64,000 bases of DNA from Cytophaga sp. FL35 (GTDB taxonomy: Bacteria > Bacteroidota > Bacteroidia > Flavobacteriales > Flavobacteriaceae): the NCBI RefSeq assembly GCF_014349235.1, contig NZ_JACSOH010000014.1:1-64000 (forward strand), in the 5' to 3' direction. A program made the position numbers and the translations under genes. Positions 42,139-50,711 of this stretch are shown piece after piece. Under the pieces are notes generated by a model. That model was not told where the DNA came from, searched no databases, and worked only from the letters and a program-made list of their open reading frames with translations. Each line of letters starts with the position of its first letter. Within the stretch, counting starts at the first letter, position 1.

Positions 42139-43062
42139 TTATTCATTTAAAGCCACGGAGGAATAGTATTTTCTCTCCCTTCTCCTCTTGGCCGTCATAG
42201 GCAAATAAGTCAGCAAAAATACGATAAAAACTATAGGGGCTATGACCCAGATGGCAAATAACAAATAATATTTGAACAAACCAATCCATTTTGTTCGTTT
42301 AGGATTTCCGGCCTTTCCCTTTTTAATAATCTGGTTCGCCCATTTGGAAAAGAGCACATTGCCACGTTCATCGGTTCTTACCAAATAGGGGTTTACCTTT
42401 ACGGCATCCAAAGCCAATAACTGGTTCTGTAATTCATTAAACTTACCGGACAACAAAGCTTTTTTAATGGGGGTGCCAAATTTGGAAGCTCCTTCAATCT
42501 CCTCATCTGAAACCCCAGGCTTGGGAAATATTCCAAAAAGTCTATCTTTTTTCCCTTTCATCATCCAATGCTGAATGGTGATTACGCTTATATGGTTGAT
42601 GTGGCGATCTACCATGGCTATGTGACCCGTTAATTGGGCTCCAGTTTCTTTAAGTAAGCGCTTCACCTTTTCTTGCGCCTGTATCCACATATTTCTACAG
42701 GCCACAAGCGTTACTACTGGCGTATTATTAAGTAATTTTTTTGCCGATTCTGAATTTAAAAAGGAACTAATAGGGCGGGAAGGGGTAAGGAACCAAACTT
42801 GGTAGCCTAAAATGACCAAATCATATTTTTTGCTCAAAATTTCTTCTGGCGGTCTTTCCAATTCTTGAGGGACCTGTAAGAAAGATTCTGGAAACACCTC
42901 ATAAAAATCCTCTGCTTTCCATGGAAAACCGTACTCTTGAGATGGGGTAATTTTATAGTAGGAGATATTTATTTCTTCGCCTTTTAGAGTGGTTTCAATA
43001 TTTTTTAAAATATCTAAAAGTTGCCCTGTTTGGGAGTAGTAAACGATCAGTACTTCTTTCAT
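42139..43062 (-). CDS. darA: DarA-like aromatase of dialkylresorcinol biosynthesis
   Basis: 307 aa. A flavodoxin-like N-terminal domain (LIVYYSQTGQLLDILKNIE, with the phosphate-binding SQTGQ loop, then DLVILGYQVWFLTPSRP) is followed by one C-terminal membrane helix (AIWVIAPIVFIVFLLTYL). This is the layout of DarA, which oxidises the cyclohexanedione made by DarB to the aromatic resorcinol. It lies just before darB and overlaps the acyltransferase gene by 4 bp. Confidence 0.9.
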   Translation of the reverse strand: MKEVLIVYYSQTGQLLDILKNIETTLKGEEINISYYKITPSQEYGFPWKAEDFYEVFPESFLQVPQELERPPEEILSKKYDLVILGYQVWFLTPSRPISSFLNSESAKKLLNNTPVVTLVACRNMWIQAQEKVKRLLKETGAQLTGHIAMVDRHINHISVITIQHWMMKGKKDRLFGIFPKPGVSDEEIEGASKFGTPIKKALLSGKFNELQNQLLALDAVKVNPYLVRTDERGNVLFSKWANQIIKKGKAGNPKRTKWIGLFKYYLLFAIWVIAPIVFIVFLLTYLPMTAKRRRERKYYSSVALNE

Positions 43063-43943
43063 TCCTTATCTAGTTCGTTCCAAAAATCAAAAAAATTGAA
43101 CCATTGCAGGGGGTATTTTTTAATGATCCACTCCATACTTTGTGTGTACTCATCCAGCAGGCCCTGTGCATCCCTTGCCTTAAAATCTGCCTGTCTAGCG
43201 TAAAGGCTATAATGTTTCTTGGTCTCCTTCATCACATAGACAAACAATACGGGCATATTAAGTCTCGATGCCAAAAGGTAAGGGCCCAACGGAAACTCTG
43301 CTTCCTTTCCCAAAAGTTTGCTGCTCATAGTTTTGGTTCCCGGGAGATACCTGTCTCCGGTAAACACCACTAAACCGCCCTTGTCCAGAGCCGAATGTAT
43401 TTCAAAGATATGGCTCATGTCTTCTTTTACCAAGATGAATTCAAGCTGGGATTTAACCACAATACTATCCATATAGTCTAGAATGCTCTGTTGTTCATCC
43501 CTGGTGGTCACCATGCTTATCTTATTGATACTATAACGGTTTTCAAGAAAGTAATGTGCAATTTCAAAATTGCCTACGTGGCCGCTCAATAAAATGCCTC
43601 CTTGGTTCTTTTTCAGAAGATTATCTATGTATTCGATTCCGTCATGGGTATAGGTGAACTTTTCCCGGAGACCCGTAGAAATTGCTACCCTGTCTATGAG
43701 AATTCTACCTAGGGTATAGTAGCTCTTATAAATACTGAGAACGCTTTTGGTTTTAGAATAACCCAATCTAAGCCTAAAATAGCGATAGATACAGCGAGAG
43801 CTTTTTGAGGAAAACAAGAAATAGTAAAATGCTACAAACCTAAGTACAAAGTATGCGACACCAATCCCTAAGTTTTTTAATAGAAAGATAAATATCTTAT
43901 AGCCTAGGAGATTGCCTCTAGATTGTCCTTCCCATTCTGCCAT
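43059..43943 (-). CDS. LpxL/HtrB-like lysophospholipid acyltransferase
   Basis: 294 aa with one N-terminal membrane helix and the family motif GILLSGHVGNFEIAHYF, with an HX4E catalytic pair. VVFTGDRYLPG and FPLGPYLLASRL follow. These enzymes transfer an acyl chain from ACP to a hydroxyl. In a flexirubin locus the natural suggestion is ester formation between polyene acid and dialkylresorcinol, which is inference; the BtrH-like, PlsC-like and C45 proteins are rivals for that step. It lies between the second ACP and darA. Confidence 0.87.
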   Translation of the reverse strand: MAEWEGQSRGNLLGYKIFIFLLKNLGIGVAYFVLRFVAFYYFLFSSKSSRCIYRYFRLRLGYSKTKSVLSIYKSYYTLGRILIDRVAISTGLREKFTYTHDGIEYIDNLLKKNQGGILLSGHVGNFEIAHYFLENRYSINKISMVTTRDEQQSILDYMDSIVVKSQLEFILVKEDMSHIFEIHSALDKGGLVVFTGDRYLPGTKTMSSKLLGKEAEFPLGPYLLASRLNMPVLFVYVMKETKKHYSLYARQADFKARDAQGLLDEYTQSMEWIIKKYPLQWFNFFDFWNELDKE

Positions 43944-44011
43944 TTAGGGTCGCTGCTTAAGGTGATTAGGCGTAAAAATAGGTTTTCTAGCGTATTTAGG
44001 TAAGTAGAAGT

Positions 44012-44025
44012 TCAAGAATTCTTGA
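44012..44025. promoter_or_regulatory. Perfect 14-bp palindrome TCAAGAATTCTTGA
   Basis: It lies in the 114-bp gap between the ACP gene (44058) and the acyltransferase gene (43943). No T-run follows, so it is more like an operator or processing hairpin than a terminator. Function unknown. Confidence 0.35.
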
Positions 44026-44057
44026 CTTTTAAGATAAGGAGATGCCTTTAAGGTTGG

Positions 44058-44306
44058 TTAGGCCAATTTTGCCTCGATCAGGTCGTAAAAGTTTTGCAAC
44101 GTATGAACGTTTATAAAGTCTTCCCCTACCAATTTAACACCAAAATTGCTTTCTACGGCAACAACAAGGTCCACAAAATCCAAGCTGTCCAAGTCCAAAG
44201 CTTCTTTTAGATTGGCTTCTGGTTTGATCTCATCCTCATCTACTTCAAATTCATCGATGAGAAATAAGTTAATTTTCTCAACAATTTCTTCCTTGGTCAA
44301 TGTCAT
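44058..44306 (-). CDS. Acyl carrier protein (second copy)
   Basis: 82 aa, acidic, with the phosphopantetheine Ser 41 in ALDLDSLDFVDLVV. Its start shares one base with the stop of the ketosynthase upstream, so it is the probable carrier for that enzyme. It lies close to darA/darB, and may serve the alkyl chains of the resorcinol. The 114-bp gap downstream contains a palindrome. Confidence 0.93.
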   Translation of the reverse strand: MTLTKEEIVEKINLFLIDEFEVDEDEIKPEANLKEALDLDSLDFVDLVVAVESNFGVKLVGEDFINVHTLQNFYDLIEAKLA

Positions 44307-45529
44307 TAGTTACTCGCTTTTTTTAATATGAGAGCGGAATTCGTTCCGCCAAAACCGAATGAGTTGGACAAAAATACATCAATTTTTTTATTTAAGGTTT
44401 CCTTAACAATGTTTAATTTTTCAGAGTCCTCATCCGGATTTTTAAGATTGATATTAGGGGCTATGAACGAATTTTCCATCATAATTAGGGAGTACACAAT
44501 TTCGCTTGCTCCAGCCATCCAACATTCGTGGCCGGTCATGGATTTAGTGGAGCTTACATGTGGGTTGCTTTCCCCAAAAACATCATATATGGCCTTTGCC
44601 TCATTGGCATCACCTACGGGAGTTGAGGTGGCATGCGCATTTACATAATCCACCTCAGAGGCTTGCATATTGGCATCTTCCAGAGCTCTTTTCATTGCCC
44701 TTGCCGGTCCATCTACGTTTGGTGTGGAAATATGGTCGCCATTGGATGAAAAACCGTATCCCACTACTTCGGCGAGGATCGGAGCACCTCTTTTTATAGC
44801 AGATTCATAACTCTCTACAATTAGCGTAGCACCACCTCCACTTGGCACAAGTCCATTTCTGTCCTTATCAAAAGGTTTGGAGGCCTCCTCAGGGTTTTCC
44901 GTATTAACGGCAAATACACCCAGACCGTCAAAACTAGCCATTGATTCTTTATTGATTTCTTGGGCACCTCCGGCTATGATACAATCTTGAAGGCCACTTT
45001 TAATTAAATGATATGCTAGGCCAACGGAGTGTGATCCACTGGCGCAAGCTGCGCTTATGGACAAATTAATTCCCTTTAATTTGAAAATAGTAGATAGGTT
45101 CATGGTTACCGTGGAGTTCATGGCCTTGAAAATGGCTCCTGAACCTACCAACGTTGTATCTCCTTTTTCCCTGATGATGTCTATAGATTCTACAGTTGCT
45201 TTTGCTGTACTGTCATTGCCATAAAGAATTCCGATTTCATTTTTTTCCATGAAATCCTCATCTATTTTGGCCATTCGTAGCGCTTCAATGGTGGCCATAT
45301 ATGCGTATTGAGCTTCTTGGCCCATGCTAACGCGTTGCCTTTTTGAAAGTAGTTTTTTTAAATCCGGTTCCTCGACAAAACCTGTTATCGGGGATCGGTA
45401 GCCAAAAGAAGCTCTTTCGGGATCATAGATGATTCCGGATTTTCCTTCGTATAGCGATTTTTTTACTTCTTCTAGGTTTTTTCCGATGCATGAATAAATG
45501 CCCATGCCCGTAATTACTACTCTCCTCAT
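44306..45529 (-). CDS. Beta-ketoacyl-ACP synthase (third active KS), FabF/FabB type
   Basis: 407 aa with Cys in ISAACASGSHSVGLAY, His in VNAHATSTPVGD and His in KSMTGHECWMAGASE. It forms an operon with the ACP at 44058 and precedes the acyltransferase and darA/darB. The residue pattern differs from the polyene KS at 31805 (HATST in place of HGTAT), which suggests a different chain length or substrate. A 13-bp inverted repeat lies 100 bp upstream. Confidence 0.92.
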   Translation of the reverse strand: MRRVVITGMGIYSCIGKNLEEVKKSLYEGKSGIIYDPERASFGYRSPITGFVEEPDLKKLLSKRQRVSMGQEAQYAYMATIEALRMAKIDEDFMEKNEIGILYGNDSTAKATVESIDIIREKGDTTLVGSGAIFKAMNSTVTMNLSTIFKLKGINLSISAACASGSHSVGLAYHLIKSGLQDCIIAGGAQEINKESMASFDGLGVFAVNTENPEEASKPFDKDRNGLVPSGGGATLIVESYESAIKRGAPILAEVVGYGFSSNGDHISTPNVDGPARAMKRALEDANMQASEVDYVNAHATSTPVGDANEAKAIYDVFGESNPHVSSTKSMTGHECWMAGASEIVYSLIMMENSFIAPNINLKNPDEDSEKLNIVKETLNKKIDVFLSNSFGFGGTNSALILKKASN

Positions 45530-45630
45530 TCTGTCACTGTAGATGTTGGTATGCTAACCTAATATAATAAAGTTCTTGCTTTTAACGGTTTATTAATACG
45601 AAAATTGCCAAGCTCTAAGATATAAAAAGA

Positions 45631-45675
45631 CACTGATAGTTAATTGTCAAAGAGGTAGGGTCTTAACTATCAGTG
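45631..45675 (-). terminator. Perfect 13-bp inverted repeat between ketoreductase and ketosynthase genes
   Basis: CACTGATAGTTAA (45631-45643) and TTAACTATCAGTG (45663-45675) are exact inverse copies with a 19-nt spacer. On the minus strand the hairpin is 18 bp after the ketoreductase stop and is followed by TCTTTTTAT, so a terminator is the simplest reading. The long, clean arms and the position before the next operon also fit an operator. Confidence 0.6.
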
Positions 45676-45693
45676 TGATATCATAGATGGGTA

Positions 45694-46440
45694 CTAGGAA
45701 TATATTCCGCCGTTAATATTGATTACTTCGCCGGTAATGTATCCTGACTTATGGGATGCAAGAAACGAAACTACATGGGCAACTTCTTCTGCTGTTCCAA
45801 ATCTGTTGGCAGGAATCATTTTTTTAAGTTCCCTTTCATCCAAATCTTCGGTCATGTCCGTTTTGATGAAACCAGGTGCTACGGCATTTACCGTCACTTT
45901 TCTTTTGGCCACTTCTTGTGCCAAGGCTTTTGTAGCACCAATTACCGCACCTTTGGCAGCGGAATAATTGGTTTGCCCTGGGGTGCCTTTTTGTCCGGAA
46001 ACCGAAACCATATTAATTATCCTACCGTATTTATTCACCAGTAGGTTCTGGATGAGGGCGTTGGTAACGTTATAGAATCCGTTAAGGCTGGTCTCAATAA
46101 CCTTGGACCAATCTTCCATTGGCATCCACATGAACAAACCGTCCTTGGTAATGCCCGCATTATTGATTAGCACCTCAATGACCGCATTTTTATGTTGCTC
46201 ATGCCAGTTTTCTAAAACGCTTTTTACCTTATTGGCTTCGGTAACGTTGAATTGAATGAGCTCACCGCTTCCACCAGCTTCTTCCACCAATTGAAGTGTT
46301 TCTTTCGCCGCTTCGCTATTGCTATTATAGTTGATAAGGATTTTATAATCTAAATCTTTGGCCAATTGCACACAGATGGCACGGCCTATTCCTCGTGACC
46401 CACCTGTTACCAAAGCGTACTTCTCCTTTTCTTCTTTCAT
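45694..46440 (-). CDS. FabG-like 3-oxoacyl-ACP reductase (SDR)
   Basis: About 248 aa from ATG 46440 (MKEEKEKYALVTGGSRGIG). The longer frame would overlap the WG-repeat gene and is rejected. Short-chain dehydrogenase features are complete: the NADP-binding GGSRGIG, NNAG, catalytic Ser in INMVSVSGQKG, YSAAK with Tyr and Lys, and a C-terminal INGGIY. It reduces 3-oxoacyl-ACP to 3-hydroxyacyl-ACP in chain building. It is the only such reductase in the window and probably serves both polyene and alkyl chains. Confidence 0.93.
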   Translation of the reverse strand: MKEEKEKYALVTGGSRGIGRAICVQLAKDLDYKILINYNSNSEAAKETLQLVEEAGGSGELIQFNVTEANKVKSVLENWHEQHKNAVIEVLINNAGITKDGLFMWMPMEDWSKVIETSLNGFYNVTNALIQNLLVNKYGRIINMVSVSGQKGTPGQTNYSAAKGAVIGATKALAQEVAKRKVTVNAVAPGFIKTDMTEDLDERELKKMIPANRFGTAEEVAHVVSFLASHKSGYITGEVININGGIYS

Positions 46441-46463
46441 CCCCAATTTTAAATTTATACAGC

Positions 46464-47591
46464 TTACTCTACAGATGTGAACGGCTCCGCATTTTGGAAC
46501 CATTTATCCGCCAGTAATTTTCCGTTTTTATCCAAGAAACCCCAACCTTTTTTGGTTTTTACCCTGGCGAGACCATTGATGAAGCCTTTTGAATCATTTC
46601 CTGCCAAAAATGCCAGACCTGCCGTAATATCATATTCCAACGGGATAATTTCTTTTCCGGAAGTGTCTATAAAGCCCCATTGTTTCTGCTTTACAGGGGC
46701 CATTCCATTTTCAGCGAATACTTCTGCATCCCTATATTGTGCTTCAATGACCATTTCTCCCTTTTCATTTATGTAGCCCCAGCTTTTGCCTTCCGCTACG
46801 GGAGCCAACCCTTTGACAAAGGCTCGTGCCTTATCAAATTGCGGTTCTATTTCCCATTTTCCCTGGTTGTTTACAAAACCTATTTTTTTGTCCTTTCTAG
46901 CATAGGTTAAATTGGAGTTTCCATAAAAACCCCAAACCTTGTCCGCACCTTCTATGGGGTTGAATTTGCCATTGGCAATGATACCGTAAGAGCCACCTTT
47001 CATTCCTTCCACACCATTGGTATGATATTCGTTGCCAATTTCTTCATATTCCACGGGTATAACCACTTTACCTTTAGAATTGATCATTCCCCACAAATCA
47101 CCTTTTTGTATCTTGGCGTGTCCATTCCTGAATTTTTTAATAGCGTCATAAGTAGGCTCCAGGATAACTTTTCCATTCGTGCCAAGTAATCCTATTTTGT
47201 CCCCATTTCTATATAATGCCACCCCATCTTCAAAATCGTAATATTTTTCCGCGGCGGGTACATCCAACTTCTTTCCTGTTTTGTCTATGTAATGCCACTC
47301 ACCATTTTCTGAAACCATGGCATATCCTGAATCAAAATACTTGACCTTTTCAAATTTGGGTTCTATCGCCCAGTCACCATTGGGTTTAATGTATCCCCAT
47401 TGCTTGTCCTTAATCGCGGCCGCCAAGCCATTGGAGAACGTTTTGGCATTGTCAAACTTGGGTTCAATTACATAATTTCCCTTTTTGTCTATGTAGCCGA
47501 ACTTTCCATCTTCCCGTACCAATGAAAGTTCTTGGGCGTAGATGATAACCGAATTGAATGCCAGAAGCAGTAAAAAAATCTTTGTTTTCAT
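46464..47591 (-). CDS. Secreted WG-repeat protein
   Basis: About 375 aa from ATG 47591, with a signal peptide (KIFLLLLAFNSVIIYAQ). The mature protein is a chain of about a dozen WG repeats (KQWGYIKPNGDWAIEPKFEK and similar), each a short beta unit with an aromatic-Gly turn and an IEPKF-like strand. The DNA repeats are diverged, so this is old protein repetition and not recent tandem duplication. WG proteins are probable binding scaffolds. Presence inside the pigment run, between ammonia-lyase and ketoreductase, suggests periplasmic or surface location and co-expression, but no role is known. Confidence 0.85.
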   Translation of the reverse strand: MKTKIFLLLLAFNSVIIYAQELSLVREDGKFGYIDKKGNYVIEPKFDNAKTFSNGLAAAIKDKQWGYIKPNGDWAIEPKFEKVKYFDSGYAMVSENGEWHYIDKTGKKLDVPAAEKYYDFEDGVALYRNGDKIGLLGTNGKVILEPTYDAIKKFRNGHAKIQKGDLWGMINSKGKVVIPVEYEEIGNEYHTNGVEGMKGGSYGIIANGKFNPIEGADKVWGFYGNSNLTYARKDKKIGFVNNQGKWEIEPQFDKARAFVKGLAPVAEGKSWGYINEKGEMVIEAQYRDAEVFAENGMAPVKQKQWGFIDTSGKEIIPLEYDITAGLAFLAGNDSKGFINGLARVKTKKGWGFLDKNGKLLADKWFQNAEPFTSVE

Positions 47592-47706
47592 GATGTTAGA
47601 AATTTTAAATAACAACTTGTTTCTTTTTTTGAACCGAACCATTGCGGCGAAAAGAATGATAGCTGCTTTAAAAAGACCAAGGGGTCAATTGCTTTCCGCT
47701 CTATAG

Positions 47707-49239
47707 TTACTTGTTCCTATGGTTAGTGATAAATTCTTTCACTTGGTTAACATAGGGATACATAATCATATCCTCTTTGAACGGGGGAACTATTTTTCTG
47801 ACGGCATCATACATGTTTTTTGTTTTCGTAGATACCTTATCTTGAACACTAAGATACTCAATTGCCTGTACTACTGTAATCATTTCAATGGCAATAATTT
47901 CAAAGGCATTTTCAATCACTTTTTTGGTGATCAAAGCGGCATTGGTACCCATGCTGACAATATCCTGATTGTCGTTGTTATTGGGGATGCTATGAACGTA
48001 CATTGGGTTGGAGAGCATTTGGTTCTCTGCGGTGGTTGAGGTGGCGGTAAACTGTACTCCTTGCATGCCAAAATTTAGTCCTAAAGTTCCTAGGTTAACG
48101 AAAGGGGGCAGGATGTCATTTAATTTGGAGTTCATTAAATAGTTCAATTGGCGCTCTGCCAACATACTCATTTTGGTGACTACAATCTTAAGTTTGTCCA
48201 TTTCCAGTGAAACATAGTCCCCGTGAAAATTACCGCCGTGGTAAACGTTCTTTTTATCAACATCCACAATAGGGTTGTCATTGGCGGAGTTTACTTCTTC
48301 AATAAGTATGCGTTGTACATCGTTAAGGGTATCCAGTACGGGCCCCAAGATTTGAGGTACACATCTTATGGAATAGTATTCTTGGACTTTTTCCTCAAAA
48401 ACCGAAACATGCCCATTGGTGTCCGTATAAAGATGGTGTTCTCTTTTTCTTGTTAGTGTGCTGTCCTTTAAATGGCTTCGCATGGCCCTTGCAATTTCAC
48501 GCTGCCCTTTATGCATTTTAGTGAAATTCAGTTCTTCGGACAGGTGGTCATCATAAGCTTGCATTATTTCGTTAATAGCAGAGGAACATGAAATCATCCA
48601 TTCCAGAAGTCTACGGGTGTAAATGGCGTTTACAATTCCAATACCGGTCATAACCGAGGTACCGTTGATAAGGCCCAGGCCTTCACGAAGCTCCACTTTA
48701 ATGGGCTCAACACTTTCCTCTTTATAAACCTCCGCTGTTGGTCTCCTTTTTCCCTTGTGAAAAACTTCGCCCTCACCAATCAAAACCAAGGCTAAATGGG
48801 CCAATTGTACGAGATCCCCGCTAGCTCCAACCCCTCCGTGTTCATAAATGAGCGGGGTAATGTTTTTGTTGATCAAATCTGTCATGGTCTGCATGACAGA
48901 AACATGAACTCCAGAATTACCAAGACTCAAGGTGTTGAGCCGGGCCAGCATTGCGGCCCTCACATGTTTTTCCGGAATAGGGTTACCGCTACCTGATGCG
49001 TGACTACGAATTAAGTTGTATTGTGACTGAAGCGTTTCGGAATCTTTTATTTTATACTGTGCCATTGGGCCGAAACCTGTATTGACACCGTAAATAACTT
49101 TGTTCTTGGAGAACTCCTTTAAAAAATCAAAACTGTTTTTTACGTTCTCAAGGACCTCTTCATTAACGGAAAGGGGTTCATTGTCAAAAATAACACTATA
49201 GAACTCTTCAATTCCTAACTTTCCTTTTATTTCTGGCAT
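47707..49239 (-). CDS. Aromatic amino acid ammonia-lyase (probably tyrosine ammonia-lyase)
   Basis: 510 aa. The self-forming MIO cofactor triad Ala-Ser-Gly is at residues 139-141 in GGVGASGDLVQLAH. From memory the whole sequence is close to the characterised Flavobacterium johnsoniae tyrosine ammonia-lyase, including VIYGVNTGFGPMAQY and SIPNNNDNQDIVSMG. The pair that sets substrate choice is Ser-His (79-80) in NLIRSHASGSG, as in that enzyme. It would turn tyrosine into 4-coumarate, the aryl starter of flexirubin. No other histidine-degradation gene is nearby, so HutH is unlikely. It diverges from the FAD enzyme at 49423. Confidence 0.88.
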   Translation of the reverse strand: MPEIKGKLGIEEFYSVIFDNEPLSVNEEVLENVKNSFDFLKEFSKNKVIYGVNTGFGPMAQYKIKDSETLQSQYNLIRSHASGSGNPIPEKHVRAAMLARLNTLSLGNSGVHVSVMQTMTDLINKNITPLIYEHGGVGASGDLVQLAHLALVLIGEGEVFHKGKRRPTAEVYKEESVEPIKVELREGLGLINGTSVMTGIGIVNAIYTRRLLEWMISCSSAINEIMQAYDDHLSEELNFTKMHKGQREIARAMRSHLKDSTLTRKREHHLYTDTNGHVSVFEEKVQEYYSIRCVPQILGPVLDTLNDVQRILIEEVNSANDNPIVDVDKKNVYHGGNFHGDYVSLEMDKLKIVVTKMSMLAERQLNYLMNSKLNDILPPFVNLGTLGLNFGMQGVQFTATSTTAENQMLSNPMYVHSIPNNNDNQDIVSMGTNAALITKKVIENAFEIIAIEMITVVQAIEYLSVQDKVSTKTKNMYDAVRKIVPPFKEDMIMYPYVNQVKEFITNHRNK

Positions 49240-49422
49240 TTTCTGGTTGGTGTTCGCTTATGATTCTTGTATTTCGGGAGGGCTAAAATAAATAATTCAA
49301 GATGCAAATTACTAATAATTAGGTAAGGAATATTGTATTTTTACTCGAGAATTGAATGAAATTGTAGTTCTGGCTTGAATGAAAATTTAAGCGGAAGCTG
49401 TTTCTTTTTTAAAGAGGTGTAC

Positions 49423-50673
49423 ATGCAAAACCAATCAGTAGATGTTTTAATAATTGGGGCGGGACCGTCTGGGGCGGTTTCTGCTGCTTATCTTCACAAG
49501 CAAGGGCTCCAGGTGAAAGTGGTGGAAAAAAGTAAGTTTCCCAGATTTGTAATAGGGGAAAGTCTTTTGCCTCGATGTATGGACCATTTTGAGGAAGTTG
49601 GACTGTTGGACGCTTTAAAAGCCAAGAACTTTGAGGTGAAGGCGGGAGCGCGGTTTATGCGAGGTGAGAAGATTTGTAATTTCGATTTTAGCAAAAAGTT
49701 TACTGAGGGTTGGGATTGGACTTGGCAGGTGCCACGGGCCGATTTTGATAAAACCCTTACCGATACTTTGGAAAGTTGGGGGGTTGATATCGCCTTTGAA
49801 CAGGAAGTGGTTGGAGTTGATTTTAAAGGAAGCGATTCTATAACTACCTTAAAGGACAAGGATGGAAGCCTTTCGGCCGTTGAAGCGAAATTTATTATAG
49901 ATTCCAGCGGCCATGGTAGGGTCTTGCCAAGGCTTTTGGATTTGGACAAACCTTCTGATATTGGCCGACATTCATCCATTTTCACCCATGTAAAAGATAC
50001 CAAAAGGCCGGAGGGACGTGAAGGTACCATCATCACTTTTGATATTGTAAGTTTAGATACTTGGCTGTGGGTCATACCTTTTTCCAATGGTTTCACGAGT
50101 ATTGGCTTTGTAGGGCCTTCGGATTATATCGATTCTTTTTCTGGAAACAAGACCGAAAAACTTCAAGAAATGATGAAGTTGTCCGATTATTACTTTGATA
50201 GGTTTGATGGTCTTGAGTATGAATTTGAGCCGGTAGTCATTAAAAATATCGCCAAATCGGTCAAAAAACTATACGGTGAAGGTTTTGCCCTAACGGGAAA
50301 TAGTGCCGAGTTTTTGGACCCTGTTTTTTCATCAGGAGTTACCTTCGCTACGGAATCTTCGTTGGTCGCTTCTAAATTGATAGCCAAACAGCTTTCCGGT
50401 GATAAGGTGGATTGGGAAACGGAGTATTCTGATTATATGAAACAGGGTGTAGAGGTATTTGCAACCTATGTGAAAGAATGGTATACGGGCAATTTGCAAA
50501 CTATTTTCTTTGATAGTAATGACAATCCTGTGATTAAGGCGCAGATTTGTGCGGTTTTGGCCGGTTATGTTTGGGATAGGGAAAATCCCTTTGTTAAAAA
50601 CCATCACCGACTGGTGAAAACAGTGGCCCGAATAGCTGAGATGGAAAAAGAGGCCGATAAGTCCATAGGTTGA
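49423..50673 (+). CDS. FAD-dependent halogenase-like oxidoreductase
   Basis: About 416 aa from ATG 49423; an upstream TTG frame is rejected. The FAD fold VLIIGAGPSGAVSAAYL and the IGESLLP segment are followed, from about residue 214, by WLWVIP, which fits the WxWxIP signature of flavin-dependent halogenases. A GNSAEFLDPVFSSGV segment then closes the FAD site. Some flexirubins are chlorinated or hydroxylated on the ring, so ring halogenation is plausible. Related proteins with this motif act as plain monooxygenases, so activity is uncertain. It is divergent from the ammonia-lyase gene and is the cluster's only plus-strand gene. Confidence 0.82.
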   Translation: MQNQSVDVLIIGAGPSGAVSAAYLHKQGLQVKVVEKSKFPRFVIGESLLPRCMDHFEEVGLLDALKAKNFEVKAGARFMRGEKICNFDFSKKFTEGWDWTWQVPRADFDKTLTDTLESWGVDIAFEQEVVGVDFKGSDSITTLKDKDGSLSAVEAKFIIDSSGHGRVLPRLLDLDKPSDIGRHSSIFTHVKDTKRPEGREGTIITFDIVSLDTWLWVIPFSNGFTSIGFVGPSDYIDSFSGNKTEKLQEMMKLSDYYFDRFDGLEYEFEPVVIKNIAKSVKKLYGEGFALTGNSAEFLDPVFSSGVTFATESSLVASKLIAKQLSGDKVDWETEYSDYMKQGVEVFATYVKEWYTGNLQTIFFDSNDNPVIKAQICAVLAGYVWDRENPFVKNHHRLVKTVARIAEMEKEADKSIG

Positions 50674-50711
50674 AATATATTTCTTTAACGACCTCGAAAT
50701 AGTTTATCGGA

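Noticed and set aside
46464-47591. Tandem DNA repeat
   Set aside because: The repetition is at protein level (WG repeats); nucleotide copies are diverged, so no recent tandem array or CRISPR is present.
47707-49239. Histidine ammonia-lyase (HutH) of histidine degradation
   Set aside because: No hutU, hutI or hutG nearby, while the gene sits in a flexirubin locus and resembles a known flavobacterial tyrosine ammonia-lyase.
49494-50096. 200-aa frame on the minus strand inside the FAD enzyme
   Set aside because: It is antisense to a gene with clear conserved motifs, and its serine/proline-rich product is typical of a shadow frame.
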